Source: Taxillus chinensis (lineage: Eukaryota; Streptophyta; Magnoliopsida; Santalales; Loranthaceae). From it: 64,000 bases of DNA. The stretch covers positions 49,503,682 to 49,567,681 of the forward strand of contig CM042087.1 of NCBI GenBank assembly GCA_023512835.1. The letters are read 5' to 3'. The position numbers were made by a program, and so were the translations under genes. The notes below the pieces were generated by a model, which had not been told where the DNA came from, did not search any database, and worked only from the letters and a program-made list of their open reading frames with translations. Positions 1 through 12,200 of the stretch are shown here, one piece after another; the first letter of the stretch is position 1; each line of letters begins with the position of its first letter.

Positions 1-69
1 TTTGCATACTTCGTGTGTTTTAAATGTTGTTATTATTATCAATCCTGAATTATTAATTATAATGAACAG

Positions 70-2630
70 AAAGGCTCAATTTAAAGTTGAAGCTCAACAC
101 TCTTCAAAGTAAAGTTGGTTATGAGCTTCCAAAGAGGAGGGCTCAAATCACAGCGCAAGCTTTAACGGCTTCAGAGGTACCACCTTCACCTTCCCTGGAC
201 AATGCTGAGTACAGGAGGCAATTAGCCGAGAGCTATGGCTATACCCAGATTGGGGAGCCACTTCCTGAAAGTGTTACCTTGAAGGACATCGTGGAGACTA
301 TTCCTAAAAAGGTATTTGATTAATTACTATTTAATTGAAAGTTAGTTGTACTTAATTAAAATTTGAAATAATTAATAGTTTTTTTTAAAATAATAATTTT
401 CTTGTTGTTGTGTCTGAAGCTGTATGAGATCAATGACATGAAAGCTCTGCAAGCGCTTCTTTTATCCGTGGGAACCTATGGTCTGGGGCTGTACCTCACC
501 TCTCAACTCCCCTGGTATCTCCTTCCCCTGGGTTGGGCTGTCACCGGCACTGCTGCCTCTGGGGTTAGTCTTGCATTATCAATTATGAGCTTCTTATCTG
601 CGAATATAGTCACTCTTATCTATCTACAGAAAACACATTGATCTTGTGACTTTAGGCCGTACCGATAGTTGAATGGTAAGCAATATCATGTACTGATTTT
701 TAAAACACATATATTCCGTCACCTCATCATCCGATTGTACCTTTCTTTGATGTCGTTAGAAGCTCTCTAATATTGAAAAGACCAATTGCTTCTAGAGTTG
801 AGAATTCTGACTAATTTACCTGTCAAAAATATTATGAATTAGTCTTTTACGTGTGCCAAATGAAAATCACATGATAAGCGCATTACAAAAATTGAACTAC
901 ACCCATTTGCATGTGTCTAGCACACAATTTCATTTACCTATATGTCAATGGTTGAGTTGGTTTTTTTTCTTTTTTCTTTTTCTCCCCTATTAAATTAATT
1001 ATAATCCTGGTCTTTTTTTCTCTGTGAATGTTTCAGTTATTTTGCATAGGACACGACTGTGGTCACAAGTCCTTCTCGAGGAACAAGTTGTTGGAAGACA
1101 TTATTGGAACTGTTGTCATGTTGCCCCTTATTTACCCTTACGAGGGGTGGCGCTTCGAGCACGATCGCCACCATTCCAAAACAAACATGTTGCAATTTTT
1201 TGCTCAAAACAATTCAATTTTTTTTTTTTTAAAGTTCTTGCGAATAATATAAGAATTTAATTGAGCTAGTTTAATTAATAAAATATGAAAAATTGAAATT
1301 ATAGGTTGCACGAAGACACTGGCTGGCATCCCATCTGGTTAGATGACTTCAAAGGTTCTCCCATGGTGCGCCAGGCTATGATCTATGGATACGGCATGTT
1401 CCGGCCTTGGATGACCATAGCCCACTGGTATGTATTTCACGCGCACACGGAAAGTAATTACTATCCTTGAGAAGTTACTTTACATTAACTTAATTTATGT
1501 GTGCGTGTGTGATAGGTTACTATGGCACTTCGACACAGACAAGTTTAGACCCAACGAAGTGAAGAGGGTGAGGATAAGTGTGGCATGTGTTTATGCCTTC
1601 ATAATGATTGCCATGCCATTGCTCATCCATGCGACAGGTTTTAGTGGATGGTTCAACTACTGGCTTATGCCTTGGCTGGTCTTCCACTTCTGGGTAAATA
1701 TGCACTTGAGTATATTTTTTCTTGATTTCACTGCAATATGTATGTGTATTAGCTTCCGAATGAATCTATATCTGTCTATCATGTAAATTGCAGTTTAGTA
1801 ATGTCACAACCATCCATCACTCGGCACCCCACATTCCTTTTAAAGCTCGAGATGAGTGGAGTGCAGTTCAGGCCCAGTTCAGTGGGACGGTTCACTGTGA
1901 TTTTCCAATGTGGTAATTGATTTCTCTTCAAATTCCTCTCCACTTTTTGGGCCTATCGGTGAGATTTGATAAATGGCCTCCACATGTTTGTGGTCTTGTT
2001 CGAGCACCAGTTATATTCAGGGCTTCCTTTACCATAAAATTTGAGGTGTCACCCGCTAGATTGGCTGTGACCATGCTCTTTTCAAAACATTGAATGAGAT
2101 TTGTAGTCCTAAATATTGGTTTTCTTCGGATGAATGGGGTCATTGTGCCAAAAGTTCACTTCTTTTTTTTTGCTTGTTTTTTCATTTACATGAGCAGGAT
2201 AGAGGAAATGCTGCATCACATTAATGTCCATGTCCCCCACCATCTTGCTCCAAGGATTCCAAGCTACAACTTGAGAGCAGCTCATAAATCGCTTCGAGAA
2301 AACTGGGGCAATGTAAGAGCATCCCATAATTGTCCAACTCAATTACGTAACAAGTGTTATATTAGGCCCGGTTTGGTATGGTTGGGAAGAAAATTGCTTT
2401 CAAATGAAGATTAACTACTTCCCCCCCTCCCATTGTTTTGTAATATGTAACAGTATCTTAGTGAGGCAAAGTGGAGTTGGCGGCTGATGAAGACAATAAT
2501 GACTGAGTGTCATGTTTACAACCCGGGGGAAAAAAACCCAGATGAAAACTATCTCCCATTCGACGAGCTCGCCCCCGAGGAAGCTGGTTCCGTCAGCATC
2601 ATGAGGAAGCTGATGCCAGATTGGACGTGA
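70..2630 (+). CDS. FAD6: Chloroplast omega-6 fatty acid desaturase, diverged tandem copy (5' partial)
   Basis: FAD6 is a di-iron membrane desaturase of the plastid envelope that converts 16:1/18:1 to 16:2/18:2 on galactolipids, using ferredoxin. Exons by splice phase: <70-311, 420-563, 1037-1188, 1305-1427, 1516-1693, 1794-1912, 2198-2312, 2454-2630 (stop TGA), about 415 residues. The three histidine boxes are present as HDCGH, HDRHH and HVPHH. Bases 1-69 are the end of the preceding intron. The first two exons (start and transit peptide) lie outside the window. Exons 420-563 to 2198-2312 have exactly the same lengths as in the complete copy downstream. Several positions that are constant in the family differ: [13 protein letters not shown] replaces [13 protein letters not shown], and there is a short insertion near the C terminus. 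The reading frame is intact, so it looks like a working but diverged paralogue rather than a pseudogene. The donor after 1188 (GTTGCA) is weak. Confidence 0.88.
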
Positions 2631-3227
2631 TGTGTCTTTGTGTCTGTTTGGAGGCTCTCCTACTTTTGTCTTCTTTTTTTCTTCCGACCATAAGAATACT
2701 GTTTTCCTGATAAGGTTGTTTGTGACAAACTGTAACAGCTGTCCTGAACATATCCATGTAGCTCTATTGAAACCAAGAGGAATGAACCCCTGAGTTTGCT
2801 CTAGTTCTTTTAGACTTTGGTATGTTCTGTTGGTTCTTGTAAAACACCACATCTTTTGTTTGGCAGAGAAGGCGGGTAGCAACTGTAATAACTGTAATGG
2901 ACCGATATATAATTTTATAAAGCCCAATATCCCATTTAAAGACAACAGTAACCCCCAAAAAAACAAAAGAGCAAAACTTGTCTCTAAGGCCCAAACCCAT
3001 GGTCCACCAAGACGCAACATATCCATCTTTAACATACTCATGGCGTCGGAGCCAACAGCGGGGCAAAAGAGGGTTGAACATTCTTCTCTTAAAAAAAATG
3101 GCCAAATCCTATTGCTGTCCCTCCCTGCTCGAGTCCATACAAAGCCTATCCGTTTTCTTCTCCCTCGCATTCTCGTATCTCCAGCTGCAGCGGGCGAGCT
3201 GAGAGCACTGCACTCTCTGCTTCTCCC
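2631..3227. other. Spacer between the tandem FAD6 copies
   Basis: About 600 bases hold the 3' UTR of the diverged copy and the promoter and 5' leader of the complete copy. No separate gene is supported. A 277-codon open frame on the opposite strand crosses it but matches nothing known. Confidence 0.6.
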
Positions 3228-6200
3228 ATGGCCTGCATGCTGCCACATGCCAGCTTCTCTTTCAAGGTCTTAAGACCCTTTATTTTCTCGTCTCTGTTCG
3301 ATGCTTCTAAACCGCATTGTTCTTTTGTTTTGTTTTCTTATGTTTTTCGTCTCTTTTGGACTGATATTTGTTATGGGTTATTTTTAAGGCACCCAATATT
3401 AGGCCAGTTCGAAGTGGCCCTCGGAGCTTCCCAGGTATGGCGTACACTCTCTCTAGTCCTGTTAATTTCAGATTGTTTTGTTCAGTTTTGTTTCTTTTCT
3501 TACTTGTGCATAGACTTTTCCTCTCTTTTTGTCTGAATTGAGAATTGGACAACTTCTGATACTGCTCAATGAATGTTGGAGTTCTGAAGCATGCATTTTG
3601 AGTTTTCTGCTAAAAACTAAGCTTGTAGGGTTGCCATTCTATAAGAGCCAAACCCTTTGTTTTTGGTACAAGTAAGTATACCTAATTATAGAAACCGTTT
3701 TAAATTGTTGAAATATTGAAATCTTGAATACATCTCATATTGCATGCTTGGACATACATATATAATACATTTAGGTTCCTAAATAAGGAAACTAATTAAA
3801 CCTAATTGATGCAGAATATATACACAATAAACCTAATTAATGCTAAATATTTATATAATAATTTCTATATTTAATACTCCTCCTGAAGTTGGAGCATATA
3901 TATCTATTATGCCCAACTTGTGACATATGGTTTTAATCGAGGCACTGAAAAGAGGCTTAGTCAAAATACTAGAGAGTTGAAAATCTGTGCGAACATGAGT
4001 GAGTTGAATACATGGAGGACACGAGGATGTTCCAATGACAAAATATATCTAATGGTAGATCTTTGATTGGTAGGACAATCCACCCAGTCAACACTAGTGA
4101 ATGTTGCAATCCTATTATGTCCCTGATTATAGAATATACAAGGCCTTTACCTAGAGATCCCTTAAGGTATCAAAGGATTCTAATAACTACACCCCGGTGT
4201 GTAGTATGTGAGGCTGACATGAATTGGCTCACTATACTCACTGGATAAGCAATGTCTGATCGAGTAATTGTTAGATAGTTCAGCTTCCCAGCTAATTTTG
4301 ATATCTCTCAGGATCTTGTAAGGGTGTTCTATTATTAGGCATAAGCTTGTTTGCAAGAACCATCAATGAGTCAACAGGCTTGCATCCAAGCAACCCACAA
4401 TCTGAAAGCATATCAAAGACATATTTTCATTGACAAATAAGGATCTTACCTGGAGACTGTGATACCTCAATACTAAGAAAGTACTTGAGTTTACCGAGAT
4501 CTGTAATATGAAATTGCTTGCCCAAAAACTTTTTTAATGCCAAAATTTCTTCGTCATCATTGTCGATGATTATTAAGTCATCAACATAAGCAACAAGGAT
4601 AATAGTCTTCTCTCGTAAGTGTCTATAAAAGACGGGGTGATCATTAATACTCCTGGTCATGCCAAACTTACTAAGTGCTTGAGAGAGACACCCAAACCAA
4701 GCGCGGGGAGATTGCTTCAAACCATATAAGGACTTCCGTAAGCGACAAACTTTAGAAGCCTCCTCCTAAACAACAAACCCAGGTGGCTGAGTCATATAAA
4801 CCTCCTCAAGAATGTCATTAAGAAAAACATTCTTGATATCCAGCTGGTGGAGGGGCCAATGGCGAATAACAACAAGGTAGACACAAAGGCGAATAGATGC
4901 CATCTTGGCAACAAGAGAGAATGTCTCGGCATAACCAATACCAAAGGATTGAGAGTATCCTTTGGCAACCAAACGAGCTTTGAGCTGGTGGAGGGAGTCA
5001 TTAGGATGAACCTTGATCATGAAGACCCATTTGCAACCAATTGCCTTTTTGTGAGGAGGAAGAGGACAACGATCCCATGTTTGATTGCGCCACAAAGCAA
5101 ACATTTTGTCTTGCATAGCACCAAACCACCCTGGATTGCACAAAGCTTCTGACACACTTTTGGGAATAGTATAACCATTAAGGCAAGTAGTAAAGGCACG
5201 GTGTGTGGGGGAGAGGGCAGCATAGGAACAAAAGGAGTCGACAGGATGGCGAGTACTGGGACAATGACAGGTTCCTTTATGAAGGGCAATGGGTTGGTCA
5301 AGAGCGGAAGGTGGGGAAGGCAGAGGGGATATGGTAGCAGCAGGGAGGTTAAGAGCTGGGGGAGGAGAGGGGGAGGATGTGGGAGGTGTGTCAACGGCAA
5401 TCGGAGATGCACAAGGTTCAAAATCCTGCAAAATCGGGACAACATCAATATTAACAGAGATAGGTTGACCCCGGCAATGATATACCCGAGTAAAAGGAGG
5501 CACAGGAGTAGGAGAAACATCACTCTCGCAGATCAAAAAAGGACCGGGAGGAAGATCAGGATAGTGTAAAAGAGTCAATAGAGAGAGAGAGAGGAATGGG
5601 GTGAAATTAGGGGACTAGAGTCGGAAGGTAGGAAATACGAAACAAACTCCAAAAAAGTAACATAAAAGAAAATAAAATAATGTCGAAGGGTAGGGCTATA
5701 ACATCGATAATTTTTTGAGAGCTTGAATAGTCAACAAAAACACATCAGAGAGATTTGGGATCGAGTTTCATACGACCTGGACGATGATCATATACATAAC
5801 ATACACAACCAAAAATCTTAGGGGAAACAGGAAATAAGAGGGCATACGATTGATGAGGTAACAGGAAGTGAGAACCGCATTAGCCCAAAAATGAGAAGAG
5901 ACATGGTGATGTATCATCATAGTACAAACTACCTCAAGGAGGTGTCTATTCTTACGTTTAGCCATACCATTCTGCTGGGGTGTATAGACACATGAAGATT
6001 CATGAATGATACCATTATCAGTTATATATTGCACAAAGTCACGTGTAAAATATTCTTTGGTATTATCACCACAAAGACACTTAATAGTGGTGCCAATTTG
6101 AGTTTTCACAAAAGAACAAAGTGCTAAGAATTTGGCAAAAATTTCATGTCGTAAGGAAATAACAAAAAACCAAGTTGCACGAGAGAAATCATCCACAAAA

Positions 6201-9200
6201 GTAACAAAATATTTAAAACTAAAGACAGAGGAAACTAGGCAAGGACTCCAGACATCAGAATGTATTAACTCAAAGTGATTATGAGAGCGACGATGGACTT
6301 TAGGGGGGTAGGAAGCATAAATATACTTTCCCTGGATACAAGACTCACAAGGTAATTCATAAAGACAGAGCTTTTTTAACACGAGAGAGATGGATGCCCC
6401 AACTGATAGTGTACCTCCTTAGCACGACAAGTACTCAGGTATGCCATGCGCTGTGGGGAGCTCCCCAGACAATACAAACCGTTTTCCTTGTATGTAGTGC
6501 CAATCAACCTGTTCGTCCCCAGTTCCTGAAAAACACAATAAGTTGGAGTAAAGGTCATAGAACAAGAGAGTTGTTCAATGATGCGGTTAACAGATAGTAG
6601 GTTTTTAGGAAAAGAGAGAACATATAAAACATATGATAAAGACATGGGGAGAGAAAGTTTCGTAGACCCGAGGCTTGCAACAGGACAAGTAGATCCATTG
6701 GCGATTTGTACAGGTGGTATTGGTGTTGGGGCAAGGTTAGATAGTATATCTTTGTTACCAGTCATGTGGTTAGTAGCTCCTGAATCAAAAATCCAAGAGG
6801 ATTGAGATGCTATAAAACAATTAGAGGTCATACCTGGATGGGCCAAAGTAGCCCGCTGAGGGAGAGGCTGAGGGGGCATGTCAGCACGAGAAAAACCCAG
6901 CTTCTCAAGGCATTGAACAAGAGTAGTAACTTCATCGGAAGTGCTTTGGTCAATGTAGGACTGATCAATGGCAACTACGCAAGCCCGAGGTGCAAAGGTT
7001 GACGGAGAAAGATGGGATGAGGACCCTTTTGGCCACTTGGGACAGTCCCACTTCATATGACCCCACTCATTGCAATAGTGACATTGCACTTTTTTATTAT
7101 TGTCGGAATGAGAGCATCAGGTGCAGCCTCTTCAAATTTTTAGCTAAATTTGTCGACATAGAGCAATATGAGCCACAAATTATACTCGAGATCTGTGTTT
7201 TTAATACAAACTTTATTAAAACCCAAACATCGAGACACCAATTATCTAAATTTGATTAAATTTAGATAGCCGGTGCTTCGATGTTTGGGTTTTAATAAAG
7301 TTTGTATTGAAAACATAGATCTCGAGTATAATTTGTTGCTCATATTGTTCCATGTCGACAAATTTAGCTAAAAATTTGAAGAGGCTGCACCTGATGCTCT
7401 GAGAGGTGTTGTCAATTTCTTTGCCTCCTTTGACAAAGGACTGGCTGGGGGTCTTGTCTTTGTGAGAAGTGGTGAAGAGTGCATAGGCTTTAAGAAGGGG
7501 TGAGGTAGTAATCCCATCAGATGGAAACATCTCCCGCAAAAGATGATAGGTAGCAAACAATGAGGGTACAATTGTCTGGCCAAGGAGAATTAGCCATACC
7601 GAGGAGTATTGAGATGACATACCGCCAATAAATGTGAGCATATTCAGTTGTTCCCATATCAGGATTGAATCTATACCAAAAGGAAACAAGTCTTTCATCT
7701 CATTAGATAACTTCTTAAATTTGGTAAAGTACTCGGTAAGAGTGGCATTACCTTGTTCACATCGGGCATAGGCCTGAGAAATTGCATAAGCATGTGTCAC
7801 GCTAGTTTTTTTAGAATAGGTGGATTGGAGATGATCGCATATCATCTTAGTGGTTTTAAAGGTGTGTACGGTGGATAAGATATCTGGCTCCAACGCATTT
7901 CACAAAATCATGCGAATAGAGCTTTCTTCAGCCTTCAAGTCTTCAGTAGCTTGTGCATCATCGGTCAGATATTGGCCCTTGCAAAGTAAAGACGAAGTCA
8001 GTCTCAACAAATGTGGACCATTGTTCTCAATTATAACTCGAGAGATTTATGGGAATCTTCAAATACTAGGTGGATAGCAAAGGTACATGAGAGGGAACAG
8101 GCTGTACTAGTGTAGGGATGGATTCAACAGCCTTCTCCGTTTAAAAGCAAAACGCGCAACAAACTGATTAAACGGAGGGGTTCTGAAAGTTTTGGTGATG
8201 GCGCAATAGATCGGTGAGAGAGGGTTGAGTGAGGATTCTGATGGTGGCAGGCTGGTTAACAGAGGAAGCAATCAGCCTCCGGTGGTGATGGGTGTTGCAG
8301 TGATGGCGAGGGTTGATGCGCGCAACAGGAGAAGGTTGACAACGGAAGTGATGGGCTTTGGTGGTGCATTGGTAGCGGTGTTGTCAGGAAAGCAGAGGTC
8401 ACAAAATAGAGACCGGAACAGAGGTGAAGATACGAATTGGTGGCGAATGGCAAACAGAAGTAAAGGCAGGGCAAGTCGTGCGAGACCGGAATAGATGCAG
8501 CAAACGGGATTAGGGTTTCACGGGTTAGGCTCTAATACCATGTTGAAATATTGAAATCTTGAATATATTTCATATTGCATGCTTGGACATGCATATATAG
8601 TATAATTAGATTCCTAAACAAGAAAACTAATCAAACCTAATTGATGCAGAATATACACACAATAAACCTAATTAATGCTAAATATTTACACAATAATTTT
8701 TATATTTAACAAAAATGTCCCAGAACCTCCAAGAACCGATACTTGTCATTCAAGCTTTGGTTGGACTGAGGTGCTTAGTTGTCAAGCCGAATTGGATGAG
8801 TAGGACCTACTAAACTGAATTGTTAGGTCTGCTTCAGTCCGCAGCCTTGATGGGCTCGGACTGAATCCAGTTTGTTTATCAATGGCTATCTAATATACTC
8901 TTAAAAGGTTAAGAGTTAAGACTCATGTGCAAGTGCTTTATTTGTTGGTTAAGGGTATCATCAAGGACCATTTTTGTAATGTGAAATTTGGCACTATCTC
9001 TCCCATACCGGCTCCATTGATATGAACTCAGTCATCCTTATGTTCCAACTTTCAAGAGCCAAGAGCTAACTATGTTAGGAATTATATACTTAATGTTTAG
9101 TATAGACTTCTTTAACTATTCTTTTATGTTTTATCCCAAGTTTTTGTTGATCAGAAACATAATTAATGTCAGCATAACACAAAAGTACCTTGGGTAGTGT

Positions 9201-12200
9201 TTGGTAATGTTGTCAATTTTGACTTATATTGAATTTCGTATGTGTTATTTTGATTTCAAAACTTAAAAAAAAAAAAAAAACTTGTTCAGAAGATATAAAG
9301 CGTGTTCAACTAACTTAAACACAGAAATTAAAAATATTAAAATGTTGTTTTGGACTCCTTTCACTTTTTAAGCCCAATTTTAAAACCACTTTCAACACAT
9401 TTCCAATTTCTGAAAACGGAAAAAATATTTTTCTAAATAAGTATTATTTTAACAAATTTTAAAAAACCAAAAACAAAGCTTGGCAAGGTTACGAAACAAG
9501 CCTAAGTTTATTATTGTATTATTTTTGTGATAGTATTATTCCATTTAGTGTAAGTGGCAAATTTTGGGTTAATACTATTATGCCTGTATTAATTGTGAGG
9601 GATGGTTGTGTCTAAATTGGCTCATGTGATCCGACTCCTTTTCGGACCCCGCAACTCACAGGAGTTTCATGTACTTGGTTTGCCCTTTTTATTATTCCAT
9701 TCAGTGTATGACTTCTTTAAATTTTCCTTTTCATGTGCATCATATAATTTTTGTGCTGATAGACAGGCATATGTCATCTTATGTATGACAGTCTCCAAAA
9801 AGGAATCGAACAACCACTTTTAGTTTCTTTACGAAGGACTAGACTTGCCTGTGCTGTGGCAGTTCCGGTTGGACCATATCTGGCAGAGCCATCTTTAGAA
9901 AATAGTGCAGAGCACAGGAAACACTTAGCAGAAAAATATGGTTTTACACAGATAGGGGAGCCACTTCCTGAAATTGTTACATTAAAAGATATTGTTAACA
10001 CTCTTCCAAAGAAGGTACTTATTTCCTGCATCCATGTTATTCCTTCCATCTCTTTTCTTTTTGGCGCTGTATTATTAAATTAAAGAAAACAATGTCAGGT
10101 TAATGAAGCTGTCATTCTTCAAAGCATTTCTCCTTTTCATGATAAAATCATAACACACCCACACCCACATGAGAAAATGTGGCAACATTTTATCGCTCAT
10201 AGTTTATGGAAAAGTAAAAATAATTCCTGGGTACCAGAGGAATTTCTTATTTTTTTCATTTTTGATTTTTAATAAGGTGTTTGAGATTGATGATATAAAG
10301 GCATGGAATACAGTTTTAGTATCTGTAGGGTCCTATGCCTTGGGTCTCCTTATGATCTCAAAAGCTCCATGGTATTTGCTTCCCCTGGCTTGGGCATGGA
10401 CAGGGACCGCAATCACAGGGGTCAGTTTTATTTGTCTTTTCTAATCATGCTGTTTGGACGCTTCCTTTATTTTATGTGAACTTACCCCTATTGTTTCTGA
10501 TTTGTTATCTTTTTGGTTGTTTTAAAAGTTTTTTGTTATAGGTCATGATTGTGCTCACAAATCATTTTCGAGGAATAAATTCTTGGAAGACATAGTTGGA
10601 ACGCTGGCTTTTTTGCCATTAATATACCCATATGAGCCTTGGCGTTTTAAGCATGATCAGCATCATGCAAAATCTAACATGTGAGTACAATAATACCTAT
10701 CAGCTCCCATATTTTTCCTGATAGAATTTTGTTACATGAACCAATGGAAATCAAAATGTATGGAGCACCATGACCATGAGAAATGTGTAGTATATCCATC
10801 AATCACGTTTTTATTATTTGTGCTCTCATTTTCTTCCACAAGTCGATGAAACACTAACATTTTTATCTTCAATAATACATCTCCTCAGGCCACTTAAATC
10901 ATAAATAAGAAATTGAGTCCTGCTTATTCTATCAAAAATATATCTTCATTTTGGATTAGAAATGCTTGGAATCAGGCTATCTCTGCACAACAACAAATCA
11001 AGAGGCTAAAAATAATAAAATAAGAGAGAACATAAGTGCTTTGCTTATGTTCTTGGGTATCTTGTACCAAACACCACCTAAAGACAGTTTAGTCCTTTGC
11101 TTGCTTTATTGACTGTTTATATGTGCGCAAGTGTTAAACAATCATTGTGCAGTTGTAAGATCTCATAAACTTTGTACAATTGTACCAACCAAATCAAGAA
11201 GCTAAGAGTAATAGAAGAAGAAGAGAACGTAAGTTAAGCTTCACAATTTTTTACCTGGGTCATCTTCACTGGATTTCTTACCAAACACCACCTAAGAAAG
11301 TTTAGTCCTTTGGACCATATTTCAGTTACATTAGGCCTTTATGCCTCATTTTCTGGCCTTGCAAATCTGAAGTGTCGGGGTATATGTGTCTGATCCAGTG
11401 GCTAGCATGCAAGTTTGACATCCCTAGCATATCAAAACAGCTATTGCAAATGCTTCAACGTCATAAATAAAGTATCAATAGTTGTCCCAAATTGTGTTTC
11501 TGTCACAAGTCGTCTCTTTTTTGGTTTGATATATGAATATAATCTCAACAAATACATTTTTCACCTGTCTTAAATCTAGGTTGCTCGAGGATACGGCTTG
11601 GCATCCTATCCTGAGAGAAGAGCTTGAATCATCTCCACTTCTATGGAAGTTTCTCGAATATGGATATGGTCCACTACGGCCTTTCATGTCCATATCTCAC
11701 TGGTCTGATGGTGTTATACGATTTGTTTATTATTTATTATTATTATTATTTGTCATCATCAAAACTGTCGTGTATAAAACTTTTGGTCCATTATATTTTG
11801 CAAAAATCATTTGCTAGTTCCAGCAACTTAGTTTGTGATGTTTCAATTGGATATACAGGTTAGCATGGCACTTTAAATTGGACAAGTTCAGATCAAATGA
11901 AATTAAAAGAGTGAAGATAAGCTTGGCATGCGTGTTTGCATTTATGGCCATTGGTTGGCCGATGATCATCTTTAAGACAGGGGTCTTCGGATTTGTCAAA
12001 TTCTGGTTGATGCCATGGTTGGGATTTCACTTTTGGGTAAAGTTTTCTTCTTTTCATGTTGCTTTCAGAAAAATATCAGGGCTTCCAAATATTTAAAGCT
12101 AAAATATGTCCTAGTCAAGTCTTCTTCCTATAATTGACCTCTTGCTTGCTTATTTGTTCACCTCTTCCTAAATAAAATTTAATATTTCAGATTTAAGAGT

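Larger units (their letters stand above)
3706..8711 (-). mobile_element. Ty1/copia LTR retrotransposon inside FAD6 intron 2
   Basis: This is a full-length but decayed element of about 5.0 kb on the minus strand. The LTRs are 171 bp each (3706-3876 and 8541-8711), begin TGTTGAAATATTG on the plus strand and differ at about 15 positions by eye. Next to the 5' LTR lies the primer binding site TGGTATTAGAGC (complement of 8529-8540), the initiator-tRNA-Met type used by copia elements. A purine-rich tract (complement of 3877-3890) abuts the 3' LTR. Flanks are TAAAT (3701-3705) and AAAAT (8712-8716), a 5 bp target duplication with one change. The gene order gag, protease, integrase, RT/RNase H defines copia. 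Frameshifts and stops in every region, plus an inserted MITE, make it non-autonomous. Confidence 0.93.

Noticed and set aside
2415..3248. 277-codon open frame on the minus strand over the FAD6 spacer
   Set aside because: It overlaps FAD6 exon and promoter, has no recognisable domain and shows biased composition.
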